Source: Methylolobus aquaticus
GTDB lineage: Bacteria > Pseudomonadota > Gammaproteobacteria > Methylococcales > Methylococcaceae
Direction of reading: 5' to 3'
DNA: 64,000 nucleotides
Assembly (NCBI GenBank): GCA_004168015.1
Contig: SEYW01000007.1
Location: forward strand, 62,001 to 126,000
The position numbers and the translations under genes were made by a program. Position 1 is the stretch's first letter. Every line of letters starts with the position of its first letter. Below the pieces are notes generated by a model. The model made no database searches. It saw only the letters and a program-made list of their open reading frames with translations, and had not been told where the DNA came from. Positions 18,361-29,609 of this stretch are shown here, in pieces.

Positions 18361-18646
18361 CGCAACACCTCCTCGTCCGTCGCGAAGTTCTCGACACCTG
18401 AGCCCTCTCTTCCGCCGAGTTACCCTGACAGGGGCGGGGAAATACGGCGGCAGCGCCGTCGACCACAGGATTTCAGAACCATGCGTCACTGACAAGCGAT
18501 CGAACACCGAGTAACCGTGGGCAGCCGCCCGCTCCGTGCGGTGCTTCCGACCGCCCGCCAGCGACCTGCCGGTGTCGACGCTCTGGCGCTTTTGCTGCTC
18601 GGAACAGCTAGAATCGAAAGCCATCGCCTGCCACGGAGGCACTCCC

Positions 18647-21600
18647 ATGCGGTTTCCCATGCTTCAAGCCCTGCTTGTACTGGCGCTGTCCGGTCACGGG
18701 GCCGTGACCAGCGCCGCGACGCCCCATTCCTCCACGGCAGAAGCGATACGGGTGGAGGCTTTTTCGCCGCAAGGGACGGTCAAGCCGATTCGGCAGGTCA
18801 CCGCCCGTTTCTCGGCCCCGATGCTGCGCCTCGGCGATGCCGTCGGGCCGCAGCCCTTCCGGATCGACTGCCCGGTGGCCGGCCGCGGGCATTGGCTGGA
18901 CAGCCGTAACTGGATCTACGATTTCGTGACCGACCTGCCTGCCGGACTGCGCTGCTCGTTCACCGTCGAGCCCGCGCTCAGTTCACTCGGTGGCCGCCTG
19001 CTGAGTGGCAACCGTGCGTTTACTTTTGATACGGGAGGACCCGGCATCATCGATTCGCTGCCGGGCGAGGGTCACGGCGGCATCGACGCCGACCAGAGCT
19101 TCATCCTGGCGCTCGACGCCGCAGCAACCGGCGAGTCGATCGCCGCTCATACGCATTGCGAGGTGGAAGGGCTTGGAGAGCGTATCGAAACCCAGTTGCT
19201 GACGGGCACCGCCCGCGACACTCTGCTGACCAGTGAACTTCGACAGGAATACCGCTACTTCTTCGACCGATTTCCCGACGCAAAAGCCCTGCAGGAACGC
19301 CTCGTCGCACTGCAGTGCCGTCGCCGCCTGCCGCCGGACACGCCCGTGCGCCTGGTCTGGGGCAAGGGCATCGAGGCCGTCGGCAGCGGACTCGCAACCA
19401 CCGAAGCGCGAACACTCGAATTTCGAACCCGCCCGCCCTTCACCGCCCGTTTCGAATGCGAACGCGTCAATGCGCAGGCCCAGTGCGTGCCGTTCCTGCC
19501 CATGAAGTTGTTCTTTTCGGCGCCGCTGTCGGCCGAACGGGCGGCCGCAATCCGCCTGGTTGCCGTGGCCGACGGGCGGACCTTTTCGCCCGAAGCCTTC
19601 GAGACCGGGAAGGCGACGATCGACCATGTGGTATTCAAGGGGCCTTTCCCAGAAGCTTCCAAATTTGAAATCCGGCTCGGGGCCGACCTGACCGATGATG
19701 CCGGACGCCCGCTGGAAAACGCTGCGCGCTTTCCTTTCCCGGTCGCTACCGACGAATATCCGCCGTTGGCCAAGTTCTCCGGGGAATTCGGCATCCTCGA
19801 GTCCAACGAAGGCGGCATCTTGCCGGTCACGCTGCGGAATGTCGAAGACGCCGTCACAGCGGAAATCCTGGGGCCCGAGGCAGCGCGGGGCGCTGCGCTG
19901 TCCGGGCAGTTACAACGCATCGACGACGATGATGCACGTATCATCGGCTGGCTCAAGACCGTCAAGACGGCGGCCGAGCGACGTGGAGAGTGGGTCGGGA
20001 CCGGTACCGACAAGCCGCCGCACTGGAAGGAGCTGACCGGATCCACATCGGTGTTCGCCGGCACGCCGGGGACCACGCCGCTGTCCATCACCAAGCCGCT
20101 GGGCGGCGGGGCTTTCGAAGTCATCGGCATTCCACTGCCGACGCCCGGCTTCTACGTCGTCGAACTGGCCAGCCCGCGGCTCGGAGCGGCGTTGCTGGAT
20201 GCACCGACGCCGCGGTACGTGGCGACTTCAGCGCTGGTCACCAATCTGGCCGTACATTTCAAATGGGGACGAGAGTCCTCGCGCGTCTGGGTCACGACCC
20301 TGGATCGCGCCAAACCAGTGGCGAATGCCGCGATACGGATCAGCGATTACTGCAAAGGCACCGCAGTCTGGACCGGCACAACCGACGCCGCGGGCCTGGC
20401 CACGATCGGCGGAGCAACCCTTACTCCCCCTAACGACGATCGTGACTGCGGCGACTGGAATGCTTCGCGCCCACCCCTGTTCGTCAGCGCCCGCCTCGAC
20501 GGGCAACTCGGCTTCACGTTCTCCGGCTGGAACCGGGGCATCCAGCCCAGCGACTTCGGCCTGATGACCGGATCGGCCGAGCAGGCCCGTGTCGCCCACA
20601 CCGTGCTCGATCGGAGCCTGCTGCGCAGCGGCGAGACCGTGTCGATGAAGCTTTTCCTCCGTGAGAAAGTCATGGATGGCTTTGCGGTTCCGGCGGGTAC
20701 CCAGCCGAACCAGCTGCGTATGACCCACTCCGGCAGCAACCAGGAATATCCGCTGCCGGTCGCATTCGACGCGCGCGGGATCGCCGAGGCCAGTTGGACG
20801 ATTCCGCGAGAAGCCAAACTGGGCGCTTACGACCTGCGGCTATACCGTGACGATCAGTGGCTCGCCGACGCCGGACAGTTTCAGGTGCAGCAGTTCCGGG
20901 TGCCGACGATGCGCGCGGTGATTCAGTCCGGCGCGGAGCCCTTGGTCAACGCGGCCAGCGCGACCGTCGACTTGTTCGTCAGGTATCTGAGCGGCGGTGG
21001 GGCGGGAGGCCTTCCGGTCGTGTTGCGGACACAAGTGCGGCCCCGCGCGCTGACCTTTCCGGCTTACGAGGACTTCAGCTTCGGTGGAGCGAATGTGGCC
21101 GAAGGGTTGATCGAGGAGACGGACGAAGCGCCCGACGAGGTCACGGCGCCGGCGCGTACGCTGCCACTGACGCTGAACGGGAACGGCTCGGCGCGAACCA
21201 CGCTGACCGACCTACCGACCGCGCAGACACCCCAGGAACTGTTGGCTGAACTGGAATACCCGGATGCGAACGGCGAACGCCTCACGGTGGCACAGCGCAT
21301 TCCGCTGTGGCCGGCGAAGCTGAATCTGGGCCTGCGGACCGAGAACTGGGCCGTGAGCCGCGATCGTCTGCAGTTCCAGGTCGTCGCACTCGGCCTGGAC
21401 GGCAAACCGCTTGCGGGTCAGGCCATTCAGGTCGAACTGTTCGCCAAGAAGACCTTTTCCTACCGCAAACGCCTGATCGGTGGCTTCTACGCGTACGAAA
21501 ACCGATCCGAGTTCCGGCGACTCCCGGCGCGCTGCGACGTACACACCGACCGCCTCGGGCTTGCATCCTGCGAGGTCCCACCGGCAAGCTCGGGAGCGGT

Positions 21601-24433
21601 CGTGTTGCGGGCGAGTGCGCGCGACGACCGCGGCAATATGGCGCTGGCCACCCGGGAAGTGTGGGTCGCCGGCGGCGACGACTGGTGGTTCGAAGGCCGT
21701 CCGAGTGACCGCATGGACGTGCTGCCCGAGCGCGCCGCCTACGAGGCGGGCGACACCGCCCGCGTTCAGGTGCGCAGCCCGTTCCGCGAGGCGACCGCGC
21801 TCGTCACGATCGAGCGCGAAGGCGTGCTCGATGCCTTCGTCACCGAGCTATCCGGGAAATTACCGATCATCGAAATACCCATCAAGCCACAATATGCGCC
21901 GAATGCGTTCGTCTCCGTGCTCGCGGTGCGCGGACGTGCGGTCGAGCCCCTCGGATGGCTACATGAACTGGGTCGCAAACTGCATCTGACCAAGGATAGG
22001 GAGAAGCTCACGGCCACCGTCGATCTCGACAAACCGGCCTACCGGCTCGGCACGCGCAGCATCGACATTGGTTGGAAGCCGTACCGGCTGGACGTGAAGG
22101 TCATGCCCGAACGGGAAACGTACAAGGTCCGCGAACGGGCCCGAATCAAGGTCGCGGTGAACCGCGCCGACGCCGGACCGTTGCCGGAATCGGCTGAGAT
22201 CGCCTTTGCGGCGGTCGACGAAGGACTGCTCGAACTCAAGCCCAATCGCTCCTGGCAACTGCTCGATGTGATGATGGGACGACGCGGTATCGAGGTGTTC
22301 ACGTCGACCGCACAGATGCAGGTCGTCGGTAAGCGTCATTATGGGCGCAAGGCGGTCCCGCACGGCGGCGGCGGCGGCCGGCAGCCGGCACGCGAGTTGT
22401 TTGACACGCTACTGCTGTGGCGCGGGCGCGTTCCGCTCGACGCCGGCGGGCAGGCGGAGGTCGAGGTGCCGCTGAACGATTCGATCACCGGCTTTCGTCT
22501 GACGGCGGTCGCCGATGGCGGCACCGGATATTTCGGAACCGGCAGCGCGACGATACGCGCGACCCAGGATCTGGCCCTACACAGCGGCCTGCCGCCGTTG
22601 GTCAGGGAAGGCGATGAAATCCTGGCGATCTTCACCGCGCGTAACGCCTCTAGTCGTGCCGTGACCGCCGACGTGTCGGCGAGTGTCTCCGCCCAATCCG
22701 GGCGACAGACGGTCCCGGCGTTAGCCCCGCAATCGCTAACCCTCAAGCCGGGAGAGGCGCAGGAACTACGCTGGGCGATGACGGTACCGACCGACACGGC
22801 ACAGCTTACCTGGGACATCACGGCTAGCGAGCGCGACGGTGGCGATGCTCGCGACAACCTGAGATTGACCCAGACGGTCATCCCGGCACTGCCGGTGCGC
22901 GTGCAGCAGGCCACACTGGTGCAACTTACCCAACCTGTGCGCATCGAGACGGCCCGGCCACCGGATGCTGTTCCGGGAGCCGGTGGCGTGCGCGTCGAAC
23001 TGCGGGAATGGCTGGGGGACGGCGGCGACGGCGTGCGCGAGTACATGCAAAGTTACCCCTACACGTGCCTGGAACAGCGCATCTCGCGGGCTATCGCCCT
23101 CCGCGATCGTGGGCTATGGGACTCCGTGATGGCCGAACTGCCGAGCTACACCGACGGGGACGGACTATTCCAATACTTTCCGGGAGACCGGCTCGCGGGG
23201 AGCGACACCTTGACCGCGTATCTTCTGGCAATGGCCGACGAACGTGGCTGGCCCCTGCCCGACGCGAGCCGCACCCGGGCATTGGCCGCGTTGCAGGGCT
23301 TCGTCGAAGGACGACTGTCAAGGCAGACGGCCCCCTACATGGCCGATCGGGTCGTCCGCAGACTGACGGCGATCGAAGCGCTGGCGCGGCATGGACAGGC
23401 GCGACCATCCATGCTGGACGCGCTGACCATCGAACCTGCTCTTTGGCCGACGTCAGCCATCCTGGATTGGCTCGCCATCCTGCAGCGCCTGCCCACCATC
23501 GCGGGTCGCGACGCCCGACTGCAGGAAGCCGCACAGACCTTGAGGTCACGCTTGAGCTTTCGCGGCACTACTGCCGGATTCTCCACCGAACGGTCCGACG
23601 GACTGCCGTGGCTGATGGCCGGCACCGACGCCAACCTCGCGCGGTTGATACTTGCCGTGTCGGGGCGTCTCGACTGGCGCAGCGACCTGCCTCGTCTGGT
23701 GACGGGCGCTCTGGGACGTCAGAGAAAAGGCCACTGGGACACGACGGTCGCCAACGCCTGGGGCACCCTGGCGCTCGAGAAATTCGCGGCGGCCTTTCGC
23801 GGCGGGACGGTAAGCGGCGTCACACAAGTGAAGCTGGCGGAGCAGCAAGCTTCCTGGCACTTTGGTCCGGACGCTACCCGCGGCACCGTGGATCTCCCCT
23901 GGCCCACGCAACCGGCGGCACTGGAACTGGAACATCAGGGGAGCGGCACGCCCTGGGCGACGATCCAGAGCCGAGCCGCCGTGCCGTTGCGCGCGGACGA
24001 TTTCAATGGCTATGCGATACACCGGACGCTGCTGCCGGTTGAGCAGCGTCAGGCCGGGATCTGGAGCCGCGGCGACGTCGCGCGTGTCCGTTTGGAACTG
24101 GAAGCTCAGGCCGACATGGCCTGGGTGGTCGTCGACGATCCGATTCCGTCCGGAGCCTCGATTCTGGGCACAGGTCTGGGACGTGACTCATCTCTGCTGA
24201 CGGCAGACGAGCGCCAGGATGGCGGGGCTTGGCCGCTTTATCAGGAGCGGCGTTTCGACGCTTTCAGGTCCTACTACGATTATGTCCCCAAGGGCCGGTG
24301 GACCGTCGAGTACACGGTGCGGTTCAACAATCCGGGCCGGTTTGCCTTGCCCCCGACGCGGGTCGAGGCGCTCTACGCGCCGGAGGTATTCGGTGAGAGC
24401 CCGAATGGCACGCTGGAAGTCAAGGAGCCATGA
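18647..24433 (+). CDS. large exported alpha-2-macroglobulin with intact thioester motif
   Basis: This 1928-residue protein is a bacterial alpha-2-macroglobulin, a periplasmic or surface trap thought to bind proteases covalently. It starts with a signal peptide (MRFPMLQALLVLALSG... cleavage near TSA-ATP) and shows no lipobox, so it is not an obvious lipoprotein. MG-type beta domains fill the first ~1100 residues. The MG7/MG10-like domain contains AFAAVDEGLLELKPN; a glycine-rich stretch near KAVPHGGGGGRQP could be part of the bait region. The thioester motif is C1474-L-E-Q, in YPYTCLEQRISRAIALR, at the start of the alpha-helical TED domain. The C-terminus has the receptor-like VDDPIPSGASILGTGL and YYDYVPKGRWTVEYTVRFN. 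The ATG at 18647 has GGAGG upstream. No penicillin-binding protein PbpC gene, a frequent partner, is adjacent. Confidence 0.9.
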   Translation: MRFPMLQALLVLALSGHGAVTSAATPHSSTAEAIRVEAFSPQGTVKPIRQVTARFSAPMLRLGDAVGPQPFRIDCPVAGRGHWLDSRNWIYDFVTDLPAGLRCSFTVEPALSSLGGRLLSGNRAFTFDTGGPGIIDSLPGEGHGGIDADQSFILALDAAATGESIAAHTHCEVEGLGERIETQLLTGTARDTLLTSELRQEYRYFFDRFPDAKALQERLVALQCRRRLPPDTPVRLVWGKGIEAVGSGLATTEARTLEFRTRPPFTARFECERVNAQAQCVPFLPMKLFFSAPLSAERAAAIRLVAVADGRTFSPEAFETGKATIDHVVFKGPFPEASKFEIRLGADLTDDAGRPLENAARFPFPVATDEYPPLAKFSGEFGILESNEGGILPVTLRNVEDAVTAEILGPEAARGAALSGQLQRIDDDDARIIGWLKTVKTAAERRGEWVGTGTDKPPHWKELTGSTSVFAGTPGTTPLSITKPLGGGAFEVIGIPLPTPGFYVVELASPRLGAALLDAPTPRYVATSALVTNLAVHFKWGRESSRVWVTTLDRAKPVANAAIRISDYCKGTAVWTGTTDAAGLATIGGATLTPPNDDRDCGDWNASRPPLFVSARLDGQLGFTFSGWNRGIQPSDFGLMTGSAEQARVAHTVLDRSLLRSGETVSMKLFLREKVMDGFAVPAGTQPNQLRMTHSGSNQEYPLPVAFDARGIAEASWTIPREAKLGAYDLRLYRDDQWLADAGQFQVQQFRVPTMRAVIQSGAEPLVNAASATVDLFVRYLSGGGAGGLPVVLRTQVRPRALTFPAYEDFSFGGANVAEGLIEETDEAPDEVTAPARTLPLTLNGNGSARTTLTDLPTAQTPQELLAELEYPDANGERLTVAQRIPLWPAKLNLGLRTENWAVSRDRLQFQVVALGLDGKPLAGQAIQVELFAKKTFSYRKRLIGGFYAYENRSEFRRLPARCDVHTDRLGLASCEVPPASSGAVVLRASARDDRGNMALATREVWVAGGDDWWFEGRPSDRMDVLPERAAYEAGDTARVQVRSPFREATALVTIEREGVLDAFVTELSGKLPIIEIPIKPQYAPNAFVSVLAVRGRAVEPLGWLHELGRKLHLTKDREKLTATVDLDKPAYRLGTRSIDIGWKPYRLDVKVMPERETYKVRERARIKVAVNRADAGPLPESAEIAFAAVDEGLLELKPNRSWQLLDVMMGRRGIEVFTSTAQMQVVGKRHYGRKAVPHGGGGGRQPARELFDTLLLWRGRVPLDAGGQAEVEVPLNDSITGFRLTAVADGGTGYFGTGSATIRATQDLALHSGLPPLVREGDEILAIFTARNASSRAVTADVSASVSAQSGRQTVPALAPQSLTLKPGEAQELRWAMTVPTDTAQLTWDITASERDGGDARDNLRLTQTVIPALPVRVQQATLVQLTQPVRIETARPPDAVPGAGGVRVELREWLGDGGDGVREYMQSYPYTCLEQRISRAIALRDRGLWDSVMAELPSYTDGDGLFQYFPGDRLAGSDTLTAYLLAMADERGWPLPDASRTRALAALQGFVEGRLSRQTAPYMADRVVRRLTAIEALARHGQARPSMLDALTIEPALWPTSAILDWLAILQRLPTIAGRDARLQEAAQTLRSRLSFRGTTAGFSTERSDGLPWLMAGTDANLARLILAVSGRLDWRSDLPRLVTGALGRQRKGHWDTTVANAWGTLALEKFAAAFRGGTVSGVTQVKLAEQQASWHFGPDATRGTVDLPWPTQPAALELEHQGSGTPWATIQSRAAVPLRADDFNGYAIHRTLLPVEQRQAGIWSRGDVARVRLELEAQADMAWVVVDDPIPSGASILGTGLGRDSSLLTADERQDGGAWPLYQERRFDAFRSYYDYVPKGRWTVEYTVRFNNPGRFALPPTRVEALYAPEVFGESPNGTLEVKEP

Positions 24434-24809
24434 TCAGCTGCATCCGCGCCGCGCTTGAGTGGGAGCGATTCGGCCCGAGCGCTCCTCGGATGCACCGAGA
24501 CGAATACCGTGCATAGCATGCCGCTTGAGTGATGGGACAACCGATCGCCTCTTGTCCGCACGCCCCGCAGTAGAGTCTTCCATTTAGGTGCTTCGCCCGA
24601 AATTTTGGGGCGGATCCCTGCCACCCAGCGAGTCTCGCCCATCGTAATGGGCGACGGAGAAGCCAGAGCGCCCTGCGGACTTGATCCACCCGGCGCCTGC
24701 TTGCCATCGACCAGGCGGGAAAGGCAACCAATGACAACACAACGAATGGTGGCGCGAAGCACGCGCGCCACCGCCGGAAAAGCCTTCGTCAAATGTCTAG
24801 CGGGAACCC
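24434..24809. other. intergenic region between convergent genes with two hairpins
   Basis: No gene is supported here. A stem GGAGCG/CGCTCC (24462-24485) lies about 30 bases after the alpha-2-macroglobulin stop and may help end its transcription. A second perfect stem CGCCCAT-CGTA-ATGGGCG is at 24636-24653. Neither has a T-tract. Confidence 0.45.
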
Positions 24810-27278
24810 TCACTGGATTTGGAGGGTCTTCGCCACACTCGGCACACCCCGAGCGTCGAGGGCGAACAGCATCCAGTAACCCGGCAGAGCGGTACCGCTC
24901 TGCGCAGGAATGGTGAGCCTGTAACGATTCCTGACCGCCGCGCTGGTGTGCCTCAGCAGGACTCGCCGCTGGTCGTTGTTGACGGTATGGGTGGTCGATG
25001 ACATGCGTACCATCGCCCACTCACTGACGGGCCGGTCGGTATCGACCGTGATGGTGGCACCCAACGCCGCTACCGCCGGTGCCTGGCTAATCACCGGCCG
25101 ATTGGCCAGCGAGCCATCCTCGTTCAGTAAATAGGGGGGAGTCAGGATCTGCACGTCCGGATGATTCCCCGGGCAACCGGTTGATTGCATGGCATTGACG
25201 CCGCACAAGCCACTGCCGCCCGAAAGTACCCGCCCATCCTGCAACAGCAAGGCCACGCTGTGATAGTTGCGCGCTACCGCGATCGGCGCATTCAGCTTGG
25301 TGAACACCTGGGTCCGCGGGTCCCACAGTTCCGTCTCGAACACGGCATCGTCGTCATAGAACAGCCGAACACGACTCTGCCCGCCCACGACGATGACCTG
25401 ACCATTGGGCAAGACCACGCTGTTGGAGAAGGTCCGCGGGTGATTCATGGGAGCGAGTCGCTTGACGGCAACGTTGCGGCTCTGGTTGATGTCTATCTGA
25501 TAGGCCCGGTCGAAGGCGTCACCGGAATCGTAATTCGGAGCGCCGCCGAGCTTCAGGATCCGGCTCGTGTCACCGGTGTCGTATAGGACGAAGTTGCCGT
25601 TGATGCTGTAGGTGTCGTCCCCGCGCGGAATCCCGGCCGACACGCTGCCGCCGTTCTTCGTGTCGATCCAGTGCATGTGCGCACTTGGGCCGGCATGGAA
25701 TACCCAACCATCGCGCTGCGCAAACAATGCGACATGATTGTCACCCCGGTAGGTACCGCCGAGATCAGGGCCAATGATGTCCGACGTATCCGGCAGCGGC
25801 ACGCCTGACAACAAACTCCAGGCGTCTGCTGAAGTCGAGTAAAGTTCACCCGTCTTGTTGCCGATCCCGCCGCTCCACGATCCGCCTAGCGTGAAAACGT
25901 CGCCGGTCGACAGTACCGTGTTGCCCTGATACGCACGGTTGATGTTCATCTGCCGTCCCCGGATCCACGGGTCGGCTAGAGACTCGAATGGATTGAAGAT
26001 GCTGGTGCGCCGGCTCGAACTGCCGCCCGAAACGAGGAGCCTTCCGTCCGGCAAGTTGCTGGTGCCTGGGCAGAACATATCGTGGTTGGTGTTCGATACG
26101 CGGTACTGGGACCAGTCGCCAGTACTGGGATCGATAACCACCGACTGAGTCTGTGCAGGCTCGCCCCAGGCCGGCACTTCGAAGTACAGCTCGGCCCCTG
26201 CAGACCAGCCAAGAACCCTGCCATCGGGGAGATTCGACACGGCCACAGGCACCAGCGGCAGATTGATCAGGTTGCCCCACGAGGCCCGCGGGTTGGCGAT
26301 GGCCAGAGTCCAGTTTTGCGTCGGCGCCGCGTTGCTGCAGGCCGTTTGCACCAGCGCGGCACCTTTGGCGCGACTCGCGCCAGCCACGTCGAGGCAAAGC
26401 CCACTCAGATTGGATTCCAGCCGATAGGCCGAGCGAGACACCTGAGCGCGAAGCAGCCACTGTTCGGCACGCTGAGCGCTGCAGGCGACCTGGACGAGTC
26501 GCGCGCCGGACTGCATCCCTGCCCCGTCCGTCGCGACATCGACTGCCAGACAGGCCCCACTGTGGCCGGCGACGATCCGGTAAGCTCCAGCCGCCCCGGA
26601 CGCATACGGTTGCAGTGTCCACTGTGTGTTGAGGGTCGTGCCACAGGCTTGCTGAACGACTGCAGTTCCCGCAGCGGACTGCGCACCGGGCACAACCGCA
26701 CACAGGCCGCTTTCCTGACCGATCAGGTGGACCGGGGTCTCCGGCGTCACGAGCCCTCGACCGATCACAAAGCGCTTGTGCGACACATCGGTGCAAGGCT
26801 GCAGTTCCATGGCCGCCCCCCGCGTACGCGATGCGCCGCGCACCGTCGCACAGAGGCCGCTTTGCCGCGAAACGAGCTGCAAGCGGCCACCCGACGGAGA
26901 AACGTTCCAAAAGCGACTCGGCACGTTGCAGGCGGCCTCAACCAGAGAGGCACCGGCATCGCTGCCGTCTCCCTCGACTGCGAGGCAACGTCGCGTCTTG
27001 GCATTGATGATCACTGATGAGCCGGACCGGCGCTGTATGGTCCAGCGCTGCCCCGTCTGGCCCTGGCAGTCCCATTGTGCGACAGCATTGGGCGAACCGG
27101 CTACGCGCCCAAGATCCAGACATTGGCCAGAGCTTTCGGCGATGATGCTGTCGTACGCGGTACGGACCAGCGAGGTCGTGGCGGACGCCGATGAAGCGGC
27201 ACCCAACGACATCAGGACAACCGCAAATAACCGTATCGCCCGCAAGGGAAATTGAACACTTTTCATCAAATGACTCAT
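24810..27278 (-). CDS. exported galactose oxidase-like copper radical oxidase with two ricin-type lectin domains
   Basis: The 822-residue protein has a signal peptide (hydrophobic 15-30, cleavage near SASA-TTS). Residues about 42-325 hold two beta-trefoil ricin-type lectin domains, seen as six repeats with Q-x-W-like ends (QRWTIQ, NTQWTLQ, EQWLLR, TQNWTLA). The rest is a kelch-type propeller followed by the DUF1929 C-terminal domain. All active-site residues of fungal galactose oxidase have counterparts: C403 (MFCPG) and Y450 (RAYQ), which form the Cys-Tyr cofactor, W468 (GSWSGG), Y672 and H673 (RNYHS), and H764 (THTVNNDQRR). It therefore probably oxidises an alcohol or sugar to an aldehyde with H2O2 release; the substrate is unknown. 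ATG 27278 is preferred; 27266 is possible. Confidence 0.88.
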   Translation of the reverse strand: MSHLMKSVQFPLRAIRLFAVVLMSLGAASSASATTSLVRTAYDSIIAESSGQCLDLGRVAGSPNAVAQWDCQGQTGQRWTIQRRSGSSVIINAKTRRCLAVEGDGSDAGASLVEAACNVPSRFWNVSPSGGRLQLVSRQSGLCATVRGASRTRGAAMELQPCTDVSHKRFVIGRGLVTPETPVHLIGQESGLCAVVPGAQSAAGTAVVQQACGTTLNTQWTLQPYASGAAGAYRIVAGHSGACLAVDVATDGAGMQSGARLVQVACSAQRAEQWLLRAQVSRSAYRLESNLSGLCLDVAGASRAKGAALVQTACSNAAPTQNWTLAIANPRASWGNLINLPLVPVAVSNLPDGRVLGWSAGAELYFEVPAWGEPAQTQSVVIDPSTGDWSQYRVSNTNHDMFCPGTSNLPDGRLLVSGGSSSRRTSIFNPFESLADPWIRGRQMNINRAYQGNTVLSTGDVFTLGGSWSGGIGNKTGELYSTSADAWSLLSGVPLPDTSDIIGPDLGGTYRGDNHVALFAQRDGWVFHAGPSAHMHWIDTKNGGSVSAGIPRGDDTYSINGNFVLYDTGDTSRILKLGGAPNYDSGDAFDRAYQIDINQSRNVAVKRLAPMNHPRTFSNSVVLPNGQVIVVGGQSRVRLFYDDDAVFETELWDPRTQVFTKLNAPIAVARNYHSVALLLQDGRVLSGGSGLCGVNAMQSTGCPGNHPDVQILTPPYLLNEDGSLANRPVISQAPAVAALGATITVDTDRPVSEWAMVRMSSTTHTVNNDQRRVLLRHTSAAVRNRYRLTIPAQSGTALPGYWMLFALDARGVPSVAKTLQIQ

Positions 27279-27594
27279 GCGTCGCGTAACCTCGATTGAC
27301 AATATGCGTTCACGTAAATGACCCGAGTTGGACTTCACCCGGCTGTACTTCACCACCCACGCTCGGTAGGGCCATCAACTGGGCTCATGCTCCAGTCCAA
27401 ACACCATGCAGCAAGCGATGGTCGGGGAGACGTACTGCGAATGGCGATCAAACCATCCGGGGTGTCGCTCGGAAAACGACTACCCGATAGAACAAGCACG
27501 TGACGTACCAACACCTATAACCCCCTTCCCCGCGACGACAAACAGCGTGTCACCGACGGAGGATAGGCGCACCGGCACCCGGAGTGTAAAAAAT

Positions 27595-27623
27595 GCTGAC
27601 GTCAGCAAAAGCAATATGCTGAC
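27595..27623. promoter_or_regulatory. palindrome plus half-site, possible operator
   Basis: A 12-base perfect palindrome GCTGACGTCAGC is followed 11 bases later by another GCTGAC. It lies about 320 bases upstream of the galactose oxidase-like gene start. A regulator binding site is one reading; none is identified. Confidence 0.3.
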
Positions 27624-27836
27624 GCGTCGATCGGCAGCGATCAGGATCGGCCTGGAACGCGGGACAGACTCACCGGCGCCACTACGCGCGAAACTCGATG
27701 AGGCGTCGGTGCCTCCTCATGGCCGGAATGCGAAAACCGCAACGGCAGCGCAATCCGTCCAGGGACGGCGCCGGCCGAGGCCGGCGCGGCGGAACCTGCG
27801 CTCGATGAAGTCGCGGGGGAAAACGAGCCCCGGGAC

Positions 27837-27868
27837 AAAAAGCCCGCGCGTCCCTGAACCCGGACGCG
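27837..27868 (-). terminator. Rho-independent terminator of pgm
   Basis: On the minus strand, just after the pgm stop, a 7-bp stem CGCGTCC/GGACGCG with an 8-base loop is followed by GCGGGC and five T (plus-strand A at 27837-27841). Confidence 0.7.
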
Positions 27869-27880
27869 AGACGTTTGCGG

Positions 27881-29533
<1,653 letters not shown>

Positions 29534-29609
29534 TTAGGGAGTCGTACCATTTAATGGCGGAGTAATTCGCTTCGGTAAATAATGGATTTCAGCTTACGCA
29601 ATTGCAAAA

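Larger units (their letters stand above)
27279..27880. other. intergenic region, no convincing gene
   Basis: This 602-base gap lies upstream of the galactose oxidase-like gene and downstream of pgm, both on the minus strand. A plus-strand frame at 27406-27888 is arginine-, threonine- and proline-rich without family features and is rejected. It holds the palindrome GCTGACGTCAGC (27595-27606), a GCTGAC half-site (27618-27623), a strong CGCCGGCC/GGCCGGCG inverted repeat near 27767-27787 and the pgm terminator. Confidence 0.5.

Noticed and set aside
18361-18660. Upstream extension of the methyltransferase frame
   Set aside because: The ATG at 18360 has a perfect AGGAGG site, and the extension lacks any domain and runs into the promoter and start of the divergent gene.
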